Source of the DNA: Rhodobacteraceae bacterium UBA996
GTDB taxonomy: Bacteria; Pseudomonadota; Alphaproteobacteria; Rhodobacterales; Rhodobacteraceae
NCBI GenBank assembly: GCA_002291955.1
Contig: DBBA01000285.1
Location: 3,529-20,361, forward strand
Direction: 5' to 3'
DNA: 16,833 nucleotides
Position 1 is the first letter of the stretch; each line of letters starts with the position of its first letter. The notes beneath the pieces were generated by a model. That model was not told the origin of the DNA. It did no database searches and was given only the letters and a program-made list of their open reading frames with translations. Below, piece by piece: positions 8,184 to 15,039 of this stretch. A program made the position numbers and the translations under genes.

Positions 8184-8196
8184 CCTGTGGGACAGG
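8184..8196. promoter_or_regulatory. Short palindrome CCTGT-GGG-ACAGG between divergent genes
   Basis: A perfect 5-bp inverted repeat with a 3-base spacer lies in the 50-bp gap between the UPF0173 hydrolase and the ceramidase-like gene, overlapping the proposed -10 box of the hydrolase. It is placed where an operator would act, but a palindrome of this length can arise by chance in GC-rich DNA. Confidence 0.25.
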
Positions 8197-8221
8197 ATAA
8201 CGGCGGGGCGCGGGCGATCAA
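8194..8221 (-). promoter_or_regulatory. Possible sigma-70 promoter of the UPF0173 hydrolase gene
   Basis: On the minus strand TTGATC (8221-8216) and TATCCT (8199-8194) are separated by 16 bases, each matching the consensus at four of six positions. Transcription would start near 8187, leaving a leader of about 17 bases that contains the GGAGG ribosome-binding site. The -35 box touches the first base of the divergent ceramidase-like gene. This is pattern matching only. Confidence 0.4.
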
Positions 8222-8886
8222 TGGATCAGGCGACATGGACCCGGGCGATCGACGCCTATTGCGAGCGGACGGGGCCGGAGTTCTGGTCCGAACCCGTGAA
8301 CGCGGTAACGAATGCCGCGTTCCTGATCGCGGCTCTCGTGATGTGGGGCCGGGTCCGGGGCGCGGGCCTGCCGCTCGCGACCTTCCTCTGCGCGGTGCTG
8401 TTCGTCATCGGGGTGGGCAGCTTCCTGTTCCACACCTTTGCCACCCGCTGGGCGGCGCTGGCCGACACCCTGCCGATCCTGATCTTCATCCTTGCCTATG
8501 TCTTCGTCGCGAACCTGCACTACTGGCGCTGGCCCTGGTGGGGTGCGGCGCTGGGCACGCTGGCGTTCTTCCCTTACGCGGCCTTGGCGATGCCCCTGTT
8601 CGACGCGCTGCCGTTCTTCGCGACCTCGTCGTTCTACTGGCCGGTGCCGGTCCTGATCCTGACCTACGCCGCGCTCCTCCGCCGCCGTCACCCGGACACG
8701 GCGCGCGGCCTTGCCATCGGTGCGGCCATCCTGATCGCCTCGCTCGTGTTCCGCACGCTGGACGAGCCCGTCTGCGGGCGCTGGCCCCTGGGCACCCATT
8801 TCGTCTGGCACGTGCTGAACGGCGTGATGCTCGGCTGGATGATCGAGGTGTACCGCCGCCACATGGCCGCCGCCCGCCCGTCCTGA
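8221..8886 (+). CDS. Ceramidase-family (CREST) integral membrane hydrolase
   Basis: A 221-residue polytopic membrane protein matching the alkaline-ceramidase family, zinc-dependent amide hydrolases of the CREST superfamily. About seven hydrophobic helices are visible (roughly 29-45, 50-70, 76-98, 105-125, 138-153, 162-178, 194-210). The conserved motifs are present: EPVNAVTNAAFL (24-35), GSFLFHTFATRWAALADTLP (66-85) with Ser67, His71 and Asp82, and HFVWH (193-197) with the paired zinc histidines. Bacterial members are poorly characterised; substrates could be ceramides or other long-chain amides such as ornithine lipids. ATG at 8221 begins the conserved N-terminus, but no strong ribosome-binding site precedes it. 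It diverges from the UPF0173 hydrolase and is followed by a hairpin repeat. Confidence 0.85.
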   Translation: MDQATWTRAIDAYCERTGPEFWSEPVNAVTNAAFLIAALVMWGRVRGAGLPLATFLCAVLFVIGVGSFLFHTFATRWAALADTLPILIFILAYVFVANLHYWRWPWWGAALGTLAFFPYAALAMPLFDALPFFATSSFYWPVPVLILTYAALLRRRHPDTARGLAIGAAILIASLVFRTLDEPVCGRWPLGTHFVWHVLNGVMLGWMIEVYRRHMAAARPS

Positions 8887-8896
8887 GGCGCCCCTG

Positions 8897-8951
8897 CCAC
8901 TTCATCCTGTCCCAAATATCCCACGGGGGTGCGGGGGTGTGAAACCCCCGC
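8897..8951 (-). repeat. Intergenic hairpin element, copy 2
   Basis: Read on the minus strand this matches copy 1 (7411-7461): an 8-bp hairpin (arms 8944-8951 and 8931-8938, loop of five), then ACCCCCG, GGATATTTGGG and GGATGAAGTGG. It lies 10 bases after the stop of the ceramidase-like gene and, as with copy 1, runs tail first then hairpin in the direction of that gene's transcription. It ends just upstream of the proposed gatC promoter. Confidence 0.85.
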
Positions 8952-8954
8952 CTC

Positions 8955-8983
8955 TTGCCGGGGGCGTGCGGTTTGGCTAACTG
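8955..8983 (+). promoter_or_regulatory. Possible promoter of the gatC-gatA operon
   Basis: TTGCCG (8955-8960) matches the -35 consensus at four positions and is followed after 17 bases by TAACTG (8978-8983), or after 16 by CTAACT, within TTTGGCTAACTGCC. The -10 match is weak. The predicted start near 8990 would leave a leader of about 17 bases carrying AAGAGG before the gatC ATG. Confidence 0.3.
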
Positions 8984-9006
8984 CCTCCGGCATCCAAGAG
9001 GCGCCC

Positions 9007-9294
9007 ATGACCATCGACACCGACACCGCGCGCAAGGTGGCGCATCTGGCCCGCATCCGGGTGGCCGAGGCCGACCTGCCCGCGCTCGCGGGCGAGTTCA
9101 ACGCGATCCTCGGCTTCATCGCCCAGCTTGACGAGGTGGACGTGACCGGCGTCGAGCCGATGGTCAGCGTCACGCCGATGACCCTGAAACTGCGCGCCGA
9201 CACGGTGACCGAGGGCGGCCAGCCCGCCCGCGTCCTGTCGAACGCGCCGGATGCGCGCGAGGGGTTCTTTGCCGTGCCGAAGGTGGTGGAATGA
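9007..9294 (+). CDS. gatC: Asp-tRNA(Asn)/Glu-tRNA(Gln) amidotransferase subunit C
   Basis: Small 95-residue subunit that stabilises the GatA-GatB interaction in the amidotransferase that makes Gln-tRNA(Gln) and/or Asn-tRNA(Asn) by amidating misacylated tRNA. The family pattern is clear: DTARKVAHLARIRVAEADLPALAGEFNAILGFIAQLDEVDVTGVEPM, later LRADTVTEGG, and the closing REGFFAVPKVVE. ATG at 9007 is chosen because AAGAGG lies six bases upstream and the protein then has the normal family length. Its stop overlaps the gatA start in ATGA (9291-9294), so the two subunits are translationally coupled. Confidence 0.96.
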   Translation: MTIDTDTARKVAHLARIRVAEADLPALAGEFNAILGFIAQLDEVDVTGVEPMVSVTPMTLKLRADTVTEGGQPARVLSNAPDAREGFFAVPKVVE

Positions 9295-10775
9295 CGCTGA
9301 ACACGCTCACCATCGCGGCCGCGCGGGACGGGCTGCGCGCAGGCGAGTTCACCGCCGCCGAACTGACCGACGCCTGCCTGTCGGCCGTTGACGCCGCGCG
9401 CGCCCTGAACGCGGTCGTCCATCCGACGCCCGACCTTGCCCGCGCCCAGGCCGCCGCCGCCGATGCGCGGCTGAAGGCGGGCGATGCGCCCGACCTTTGC
9501 GGCATCCCGCTGGGCATCAAGGACCTGTTCTGCACCGAAGGCGTGCCGTCGCAGGCGGCCTCGAACATCCTGACGGGGTTCCGGCCGGAGTACGAAAGCA
9601 CCGTCACGCGGCAGCTGTTCGACGCCGGTGCCGTCATGGTCGGCAAGCTGAACATGGACGAATTCGCCATGGGGTCCTCGAACGAGACCTCGGCCTATGG
9701 CAACGTCGTCAGCCCCTGGCGGCGCGGCAACGACACCACGGCGCTGACCCCCGGCGGATCGTCGGGCGGGTCGGCGGCGGCGGTGTCGGCCGACCTGTGC
9801 CTGGCCGCGACCGGCACCGACACCGGCGGGTCGATCCGCCAGCCCGCGGCCTTCACCGGGATCGTGGGCCTCAAGCCCACCTACGGGCGCTGTTCCCGCT
9901 GGGGGATCATCGCGTTCGCCTCCAGCCTCGACCAGGCCGGTCCGATGGCCAAGACCGTGCGCGACACCGCGATCCTGATGCGCGCGATGGCGGGGCACGA
10001 CCCCCGGGATTCCACCAGCGCCGACATCCCCGTGCCGGACTACGAATCCATGCTGACCGGCGACATCCGCGGCAGGGTCATCGGCATCCCCCGCGAATAC
10101 CGCATGGACGGGATGCCCGCCGAGATCGAGGCGCTGTGGGCCGAGGGCCGCCGGATGCTGGCCGACGCAGGCGCGGTGATCCGCGACATCAGCCTGCCGC
10201 ACACGAAGTATGCGCTCCCCGCCTATTACGTCATCGCGCCGGCGGAAGCGTCGTCCAACCTCGCGCGCTACGATGGCGTCCGCTACGGCCACCGCGCCGC
10301 CCTGTCGCAGGGCGACGGGATCGTGGACCTGTACGAAAAGACCCGGGCCGAGGGCTTCGGTCCCGAGGTGCGCCGCCGCATCATGGTCGGGACCTATGTG
10401 CTGTCGGCGGGGTTCTATGACGCCTTCTACAACCGCGCGCGCAAGGTCCGGACGCTGATCAAGCGCGACTTCGAGACCGTGTTCGCCGAGGGCGTCGATG
10501 CGATCCTGACGCCCGCGACACCGTCCGCGGCCTTCGGTCTGGGCGAGATGGCCTCGGCCGACCCGGTGCAGATGTACCTGAACGACGTGTTCACGGTGAC
10601 GGTGAACCTGGCGGGCCTGCCCGGCATCAGCGTGCCTGCGGGGCTCGACCCGCAGGGTCTGCCGCTCGGGTTGCAGCTGATCGGGCGGCCCTGGGCCGAG
10701 GGCGAGTTGCTGAACACCGCCCATGCACTGGAACGTGCGGCGGGCTTCGTGGCCAAGCCCGCGCGGTGGTGGTAG
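9291..10775 (+). CDS. gatA: Asp-tRNA(Asn)/Glu-tRNA(Gln) amidotransferase subunit A
   Basis: Glutaminase subunit that releases ammonia from glutamine for GatB. The 494-residue protein is a full-length amidase-signature enzyme with the Ser-cisSer-Lys triad: Lys77 in GIPLGIKDLF, cis-Ser157 in GGSSGGS (155-161) and nucleophile Ser181 in TGTDTGGSIRQP (174-185). VGKLNMDEFAMGSSNETSAYG (117-137) is diagnostic of GatA among amidases. The C-terminus (GLPLGLQLIGRPWAEGELLNTAHALE) is also typical. gatB is not adjacent: the next gene, 10 bases downstream, is a lipoprotein. gatB must therefore lie elsewhere, since gatC and gatA look intact. Confidence 0.96.
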   Translation: MTLNTLTIAAARDGLRAGEFTAAELTDACLSAVDAARALNAVVHPTPDLARAQAAAADARLKAGDAPDLCGIPLGIKDLFCTEGVPSQAASNILTGFRPEYESTVTRQLFDAGAVMVGKLNMDEFAMGSSNETSAYGNVVSPWRRGNDTTALTPGGSSGGSAAAVSADLCLAATGTDTGGSIRQPAAFTGIVGLKPTYGRCSRWGIIAFASSLDQAGPMAKTVRDTAILMRAMAGHDPRDSTSADIPVPDYESMLTGDIRGRVIGIPREYRMDGMPAEIEALWAEGRRMLADAGAVIRDISLPHTKYALPAYYVIAPAEASSNLARYDGVRYGHRAALSQGDGIVDLYEKTRAEGFGPEVRRRIMVGTYVLSAGFYDAFYNRARKVRTLIKRDFETVFAEGVDAILTPATPSAAFGLGEMASADPVQMYLNDVFTVTVNLAGLPGISVPAGLDPQGLPLGLQLIGRPWAEGELLNTAHALERAAGFVAKPARWW

Positions 10776-10785
10776 GGTGTTGCGC

Positions 10786-11568
10786 ATGAACAGGATCACG
10801 CTTCTGGCGGGGGTCGCCGCCGCAACGCTGGCGGCCTGCGCGCCGCAGGTGCCCAACAGCGGCCCCGGTGTCGGGTTCGGCGACTACCAGGACTATTCGG
10901 CCAGCCGCGAGGCGCAGTTGCGCGGACCGGGTGGCATCGTGCCGGGGCCCGCGATCTCGGGCGAGCGTCCGGGGTCGGACAGCGCGGCGGTTGCCGCCGA
11001 CACGCTGGCCGCACTGGGCGTGCAGCCGCAGGGCCAGCCGCCGTCGCGGACCGTTCCCACCGGCACCGGCCCCACGCCCATCGAGCGCAGCGCGGCCGGA
11101 TCGGCCGGGGTGTCGGGGGCGGCGGGGGCAACGGGCGCGGCGGGAGCAACCCCGGTCGTGCCGGCGAACCCGGGCATCTCGGACGAGCAGGACTTTGCCG
11201 CCGTGTCCGCGCGCGAGACCATCGAAAGCGACCGCGAGCGCATGGCCCGCCAGCGCGCCGCGATGGAACAGGTCGCGCCCGAGCCGGTGCCGACCGGATC
11301 GTCGGGCAGCGAGAACATCGTCGCCTATGCGCTGGCCACCAGCCATGCCGTGGGCCAGCAGCAGTATCGCCGCGTCAACATCTTCGGTGAGGGCCGGTAT
11401 CTGGCGGCCTGCGGGCGCTATGCCTCGCCCGACCTGGCGCAGGAGGCGTTCCTGTCGCGCGGCGGCCCGGAACGCGACCCCGGCGGTCTGGATCCCGACG
11501 GCGACGGCTTCGCCTGCTTCTGGGACCCCGCGCCCTTCCGCGCGGCCCGGCTGGCGGGGGGCGGCTGA
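10786..11568 (+). CDS. Lipoprotein with C-terminal Excalibur-like calcium-binding motif
   Basis: A 260-residue predicted lipoprotein of unknown function. The signal peptide MNRITLLAGVAAATLAAC ends in lipobox LAAC (Cys18). The middle (about 80-130) is low-complexity Pro/Gly/Ala/Thr, including GAAGATGAAGAT, probably disordered. A charged helix follows (ARETIESDRERMARQRAAMEQ, about 142-162). The C-terminal domain (about 175-255) has AYALATSHAVGQQ, RYLAACGRYASPDLAQEAFLSRGGP and DPDGDGFACFW (236-246). This resembles the Excalibur DxDxDGxxC calcium-binding motif, with Cys209 and Cys244 as a possible disulfide. Spacing from gatA (10 bases) and the stop overlap with the amidase suggest cotranscription. 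ATG at 10786 is preceded by AGGG within the gatA stop region. Confidence 0.75.
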   Translation: MNRITLLAGVAAATLAACAPQVPNSGPGVGFGDYQDYSASREAQLRGPGGIVPGPAISGERPGSDSAAVAADTLAALGVQPQGQPPSRTVPTGTGPTPIERSAAGSAGVSGAAGATGAAGATPVVPANPGISDEQDFAAVSARETIESDRERMARQRAAMEQVAPEPVPTGSSGSENIVAYALATSHAVGQQQYRRVNIFGEGRYLAACGRYASPDLAQEAFLSRGGPERDPGGLDPDGDGFACFWDPAPFRAARLAGGG

Positions 11569-12248
11569 CCGCGCCCCTGCCAGCGCACCGCCACGCGCCC
11601 TCGCCCAACCACGGGCCGCGGCGGGGCGGCGTCCGGCCGCATCTGGTCGTCCTGCACTATACCGCGATCCCGACAGCGCCCGAGGCGCTGGCGCGCCTGT
11701 GCGACCCGGCGGCGGAAGTCTCGTGCCACTGGCTGATCGACCGCGACGGCACGCTCTGGTCGCTGGTGGACGAGACCGAACGCGCCTGGCACGCGGGCGC
11801 GGGCGCCTGGGGCGGGTGCAGCGACGTGAACTCGGCCTCCATCGGGGTGGAACTGGTGAACACCGGGGCCGAACCCTTCCCCGCGCCGCAGATGGCCGCG
11901 CTGGCGGGGCTTCTGGCGGGCCTCCTGTCCCGCTGGGCGATCCCCGCGCGGGGCGTGATCGCCCATTCCGACATGGCGCCCGAGCGCAAGTCCGACCCCG
12001 GGCGGCGGTTCGACTGGCGCAGGCTGGCGCTGGGAGGGCTGGCGGTCTGGGACCCGGGGGACGGGGCGGACGGCGATGGCGATGTTGTGCTGGCCCGGTC
12101 GCTGGCCACCATCGGCTATCCCGAGGCCGCGCCCGACGTGGCGCTTTCCGCCTTCCGCAGCCGCTTCCGCCCCGGGGCCGAGGGGCCCGAGGCGCCCGAG
12201 GACAGGGCCCTGGCCGCGCGCCTCGCGCGGGCGCATCCGGCGGCCTAG
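11565..12248 (+). CDS. N-acetylmuramoyl-L-alanine amidase (AmpD type), probable CTG start
   Basis: Zinc amidase that cleaves between MurNAc and the peptide stem of peptidoglycan or its fragments. Read from CTG at 11565 it has 227 residues with a complete active site: His31 in LVVLHYT, His76 in RAWHAGAGAWGG, Glu96 in IGVELVN, and HSDMAPERKSDPG (134-146) with His134, Lys142 and Asp144. These match AmpD zinc ligands and catalytic residues in order and spacing. A short helical region follows (about 173-226). No ATG, GTG or TTG lies in frame before GTG 11766, which would remove His31. CTG at 11565 forms a CTGA overlap with the lipoprotein stop and begins the recalled family N-terminus (M)TAPxPAHxHAPSPNHGPRRGG. 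No signal peptide is visible, so a cytosolic recycling role is likely. Confidence 0.85.
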   Translation: MTAPLPAHRHAPSPNHGPRRGGVRPHLVVLHYTAIPTAPEALARLCDPAAEVSCHWLIDRDGTLWSLVDETERAWHAGAGAWGGCSDVNSASIGVELVNTGAEPFPAPQMAALAGLLAGLLSRWAIPARGVIAHSDMAPERKSDPGRRFDWRRLALGGLAVWDPGDGADGDGDVVLARSLATIGYPEAAPDVALSAFRSRFRPGAEGPEAPEDRALAARLARAHPAA

Positions 12249-12261
12249 GGGACCCGGGGCC

Positions 12262-12290
12262 TTTCCGCCGCCCCCGGCCCGCCCTACTGT
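12262..12290 (+). promoter_or_regulatory. Possible promoter giving a near-leaderless exonuclease-ligase transcript
   Basis: TTTCCG (12262-12267) and TACTGT (12285-12290) are 17 bases apart, each matching the consensus at three positions. The -10 box ends seven bases before the exonuclease ATG, so a transcript would start at or next to the start codon. This fits the absence of any Shine-Dalgarno sequence there. Weak evidence. Confidence 0.25.
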
Positions 12291-12297
12291 CGCACGC

Positions 12298-13326
12298 ATG
12301 GCAACGCCCCTTCTCCAGCCGACCGACCGCGGCCTGTGGTGCGCGGATGGCGATTTCTTCATCGACCCCTGGCGCCCGGTGGACCGCGCGGTCATCACCC
12401 ACGGCCATTCCGACCACGCGCGGCCCGGCCACGGCGCGTATCTGACGACCGACGCGGCCCTGCCGGTGATCCGGCGGCGGCTGGGCGCGTTGCAGGCCGA
12501 TACCCTGCCCTATGGGCGCACGGTCACGATGGGCGGCGTGACCGTCAGCTTCCACCCCGCAGGCCACGTTCCCGGGTCGGCCCAGGTGCGCGTGGAACGC
12601 GGCGGCGAGGTCTGGGTGGTGACGGGCGACTACAAGACCACGCCCGACCGTCTGTCCGAACCGTGGGAACCGGTGGCATGCAACACGCTGGTGACCGAAT
12701 GCACCTTCGGCCTGCCCGTGTTCGCGTGGGAGGATGAGGCCGCCATCGCCGCCCAGATCAACGGCTGGTGGGCGCAGGCCGCCGACGAGGGCCGCGTGGC
12801 GATGCTCGGCGTCTATGCGCTGGGCAAGGCGCAGCGTGTGATGACGCTGCTCGATCCCGACATCGGCCCGATCCTGACCCACGGCGCGGTCGAGGAGATG
12901 ACGGCCATCCTGCGCGCACAAGGGTACGCCCTGCCCGCCACCACCCGCGTGACGCCCGACCTGCCGAAGGCCGCACTGGCCCGCGCGCTGGTCCTCGCCC
13001 CACCCTCCGCGCTCGGCTCCGCCTGGGCGCGGCGGTTCGGCGCGGTCACGGATGGCTACGCGTCGGGCTGGATGCGCCTGCGCGGCGTGCGCCGCCGCCG
13101 CGCTGCCGACCGCGGCTTCGTGCTGTCCGACCACGCCGACTGGCCCGGCCTGAACGCCGCTGTCCGCGCCACCGGGGCCACGCGGGTGCTCGCCACGCAT
13201 GGCTACACCGCCGCCTTCAGCCGCTGGCTGGCCGAGCAGGGCTACGAGACGGGCGTCGTCGCCACCGCCTGGGAGGGCGAGGCGCTGGACCGCGCCCCCG
13301 ATCCGTCCGACGCGGTGACGGAATGA
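12298..13326 (+). CDS. Ligase-associated DNA exonuclease (metallo-beta-lactamase/beta-CASP type)
   Basis: A 342-residue nuclease of the family named ligase-associated DNA exonuclease, related to the mRNA 3'-end processing/CPSF73-like and SNM1 beta-CASP nucleases. Motifs visible are HGHSDHARPGH (35-45), HPAGHVPGSAQ (86-96, His90), VVTGDYK (107-113, Asp111), TECTFGLP (133-140) and C-terminal FVLSDHADW (274-282), followed by ATHGYTAAF. In bacteria studied with a four-gene repair cluster (Lhr helicase, ligase, exonuclease, phosphoesterase), the homologue is a metal-dependent DNA exonuclease. It overlaps the ligase gene by ATGA (13323-13326), confirming the pairing. ATG at 12298 lacks a ribosome-binding site but starts the conserved N-terminus (LLQPTDRGLWCADGDFFIDP). 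Confidence 0.92.
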   Translation: MATPLLQPTDRGLWCADGDFFIDPWRPVDRAVITHGHSDHARPGHGAYLTTDAALPVIRRRLGALQADTLPYGRTVTMGGVTVSFHPAGHVPGSAQVRVERGGEVWVVTGDYKTTPDRLSEPWEPVACNTLVTECTFGLPVFAWEDEAAIAAQINGWWAQAADEGRVAMLGVYALGKAQRVMTLLDPDIGPILTHGAVEEMTAILRAQGYALPATTRVTPDLPKAALARALVLAPPSALGSAWARRFGAVTDGYASGWMRLRGVRRRRAADRGFVLSDHADWPGLNAAVRATGATRVLATHGYTAAFSRWLAEQGYETGVVATAWEGEALDRAPDPSDAVTE

Positions 13327-14921
13327 AGCGCTTCGCCGACCTCTACGCCCGGCTCGACGAGACGACGTCCACCAGCCGCAAGGTGGCCGCACTCGCCGAC
13401 TACTTCCGCGACGCCCCCGATCAGGACCGCGTCTGGACCATCGCGCTGTTGTCCGGGCGGCGCCCGAAGCGGACCGTCACCGCCACGCGGCTGGCCGAAT
13501 GGGCCGCCGCGCGCGCGGGCATCCCGATGTGGCTGTTCACCGACAGCTACGCCGCGACCGGCGATCTGGCGGAAACCATCGCCCTGATCCTGCCCCCCGG
13601 GCCTGGCGGCGATGACCGGGGCCTGTCGGACTGGATCGACACCGTGCGCGCGCTGGCCGTGGCCGATGACGCGGGCAAGCAGGCGGGCGTGCAGGCCGCC
13701 TGGGACGTGCTGGCCGACCGGGAACGGATGCTGTTCAACAAGCTTCTCACCGGGGGCCTGCGCGTCGGCGTGTCGCAAAAGCTGATGACCCGCGCGCTGG
13801 CGCAGGCGACGGGCCTGGCCGAGGCCGACCTTGCCCACCGCCTGATGGGCGACTGGGACCCCGCGCGGGCAACATGGGCGGGGCTTGTCCTCGCCCCCGA
13901 CCCCGGCGCCGACCTGTCGCGGCCCTATCCCTTTGCGCTGGCGTACCAGCTCGACGATCCGCCGGAGAGCCTCGGCGATCCCGCCGACTGGGCGACGGAG
14001 TGGAAATGGGACGGCATCCGCGGCCAGATCGTCCTGCGCGGCGGTGACTGGCACCTGTGGTCGCGGGGGGAAGAGGTGATGACCGACCGCTTCCCCGAAT
14101 TCGCGCGGCTGGCGGATTACCTGCCCCCGGGCACCGTGATCGACGGCGAGGTGCTGGCCTGGGACCGGGCCGCGGATGCGCCCCAGCCCTTTGCCGCGCT
14201 GCAACCGCGGATCGGGCGCAAATCGGTCCCGAAGAAACTGCTGGCGGACGCTCCCGCCCGGATGCTGGCCTATGACCTTCTGGAATGGGGTGGGCAGGAC
14301 ATCCGTGCCCGCCCCTTCGCCGACCGCCGCGCGGCGCTGGAGGCCGCAGTGGCGGCCCTGCCCCCGGCCGCCCCCATGGGCCTGTCGCCACTGGTGACCG
14401 CGCCCGACTGGGCGGGCATCGCGGCGGCCCGGGACCAGTCCCGCGACCGGGGCGCCGAAGGGCTGATGCTGAAGCGCCACGCCTCGCCCTACGGCGTGGG
14501 ACGCAAGCGCGGCGACTGGTGGAAGTGGAAGGTCGATCCCTTCACCGTGGACGCGGTGATGGTCTATGCGCAGGCCGGCCACGGACGGCGCGCGACGCTC
14601 TATACCGACTTCACCTTTGCCGTCTGGGACGACTCAGGGGGACTTGTGCCCTTCGCCAAGGCATATTCCGGCCTGACCGACGCCGAATTCGCCGAGATCA
14701 CCGCCTGGGTCCGCAAGAACACCACCGACCGCTTCGGCCCGGTGCGCGCGGTGCGCCCCGAGATGGTGTTCGAACTGGCGTTCGAGGGGATCCAGCACAG
14801 CCCGCGCCACAAGTCCGGGATCGCGCTGCGCTTCCCCCGCATGGTGCGCTGGCGCCGCGACAAGCCCGCGGCCGAGGCGGACCGGCTAGAGACGCTGCGC
14901 GCGCTGCTGGCCAAGGGATAG
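13323..14921 (+). CDS. ATP-dependent DNA ligase (LigB/Lhr-cluster type)
   Basis: Seals DNA nicks through a lysyl-AMP intermediate, probably in repair alongside the overlapping exonuclease. The 532-residue protein has an N-terminal DNA-binding domain (about 1-195, with FNKLLTGGLRVGVS at 138-151). The nucleotidyltransferase domain has motif I EWKWDGIR (226-233, Lys228), motif III VIDGEVLAW (272-280), IIIa AYDLLEW (316-322), IV EGLMLK (379-384) and V WWKWK (399-403). The OB-fold domain ends with ALRFPRMVRWR (501-511). All motifs needed for adenylyl transfer are present. It differs from NAD-dependent LigA and from LigD, having no polymerase or phosphoesterase domain. The helicase and phosphoesterase of the usual cluster are not adjacent here. 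Confidence 0.95.
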   Translation: MKRFADLYARLDETTSTSRKVAALADYFRDAPDQDRVWTIALLSGRRPKRTVTATRLAEWAAARAGIPMWLFTDSYAATGDLAETIALILPPGPGGDDRGLSDWIDTVRALAVADDAGKQAGVQAAWDVLADRERMLFNKLLTGGLRVGVSQKLMTRALAQATGLAEADLAHRLMGDWDPARATWAGLVLAPDPGADLSRPYPFALAYQLDDPPESLGDPADWATEWKWDGIRGQIVLRGGDWHLWSRGEEVMTDRFPEFARLADYLPPGTVIDGEVLAWDRAADAPQPFAALQPRIGRKSVPKKLLADAPARMLAYDLLEWGGQDIRARPFADRRAALEAAVAALPPAAPMGLSPLVTAPDWAGIAAARDQSRDRGAEGLMLKRHASPYGVGRKRGDWWKWKVDPFTVDAVMVYAQAGHGRRATLYTDFTFAVWDDSGGLVPFAKAYSGLTDAEFAEITAWVRKNTTDRFGPVRAVRPEMVFELAFEGIQHSPRHKSGIALRFPRMVRWRRDKPAAEADRLETLRALLAKG

Positions 14922-14922
14922 A

Positions 14923-14941
14923 GGAGGGGCGCTGCCCCTCC
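14923..14941. repeat. GC hairpin just after the ligase stop
   Basis: A perfect 8-bp stem GGAGGGGC / GCCCCTCC with a three-base loop (GCT) begins two bases after the ligase stop codon. No T-run follows. It is the first of a row of hairpins between the convergent ligase and HerA-like genes and may help stop or stabilise the ligase transcript. Confidence 0.75.
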
Positions 14942-14960
14942 GCCGGGGCGGGGCCCCGGC
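14942..14960. repeat. Second GC hairpin in the convergent intergenic region
   Basis: A perfect 8-bp stem GCCGGGGC / GCCCCGGC with loop GGG directly abuts the first hairpin. Together with the following element it occupies the position that the GC hairpin has in repeat copies 1 and 2. Confidence 0.7.
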
Positions 14961-14964
14961 TCCT

Positions 14965-15037
14965 CCCCGGGATATTTGGAGCGCCTCGAAGGCAGGTCGT
15001 CCTTTCTGCCTTCGAGGCGCCGAAAATATCCTCGGGG
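14965..15037. repeat. Head-to-head pair of the intergenic element forming a long hairpin
   Basis: Two copies of the element core (CCCCGGGATATTTGG and, on the other strand, CCCCGAGGATATTTTCG) face each other. Their inner arms pair perfectly over 15 bp, GCGCCTCGAAGGCAG (14981-14995) with its complement at 15006-15020, around a 10-base loop. Beyond a 3x3 mismatch, GATATTT pairs with AAATATC. The core matches copies 1 and 2, but the tail (GCGCCTCGAAGGCAG) differs from their GGATGAAGTGG. It lies between the stops of two converging genes and could terminate or insulate both. Confidence 0.85.
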
Positions 15038-15039
15038 GT

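Noticed and set aside
8688..10856. Minus-strand open frame of 722 codons opposite gatC and gatA
   Set aside because: No domain or motif, and composition typical of a reverse-frame shadow; the plus strand carries clear GatC and GatA.
11766..12248. GTG at 11766 as the amidase start
   Set aside because: It would remove the zinc ligand His31 and about 67 conserved residues, leaving a dead enzyme despite an otherwise perfect active site.
10627..13392. Very long minus-strand open frame (921 codons) opposite gatA, the lipoprotein, amidase and exonuclease
   Set aside because: It is Arg/Pro/Gly/His-rich with no recognisable domain and lies opposite four genes with intact family motifs; long antisense frames are expected in DNA this GC-rich.
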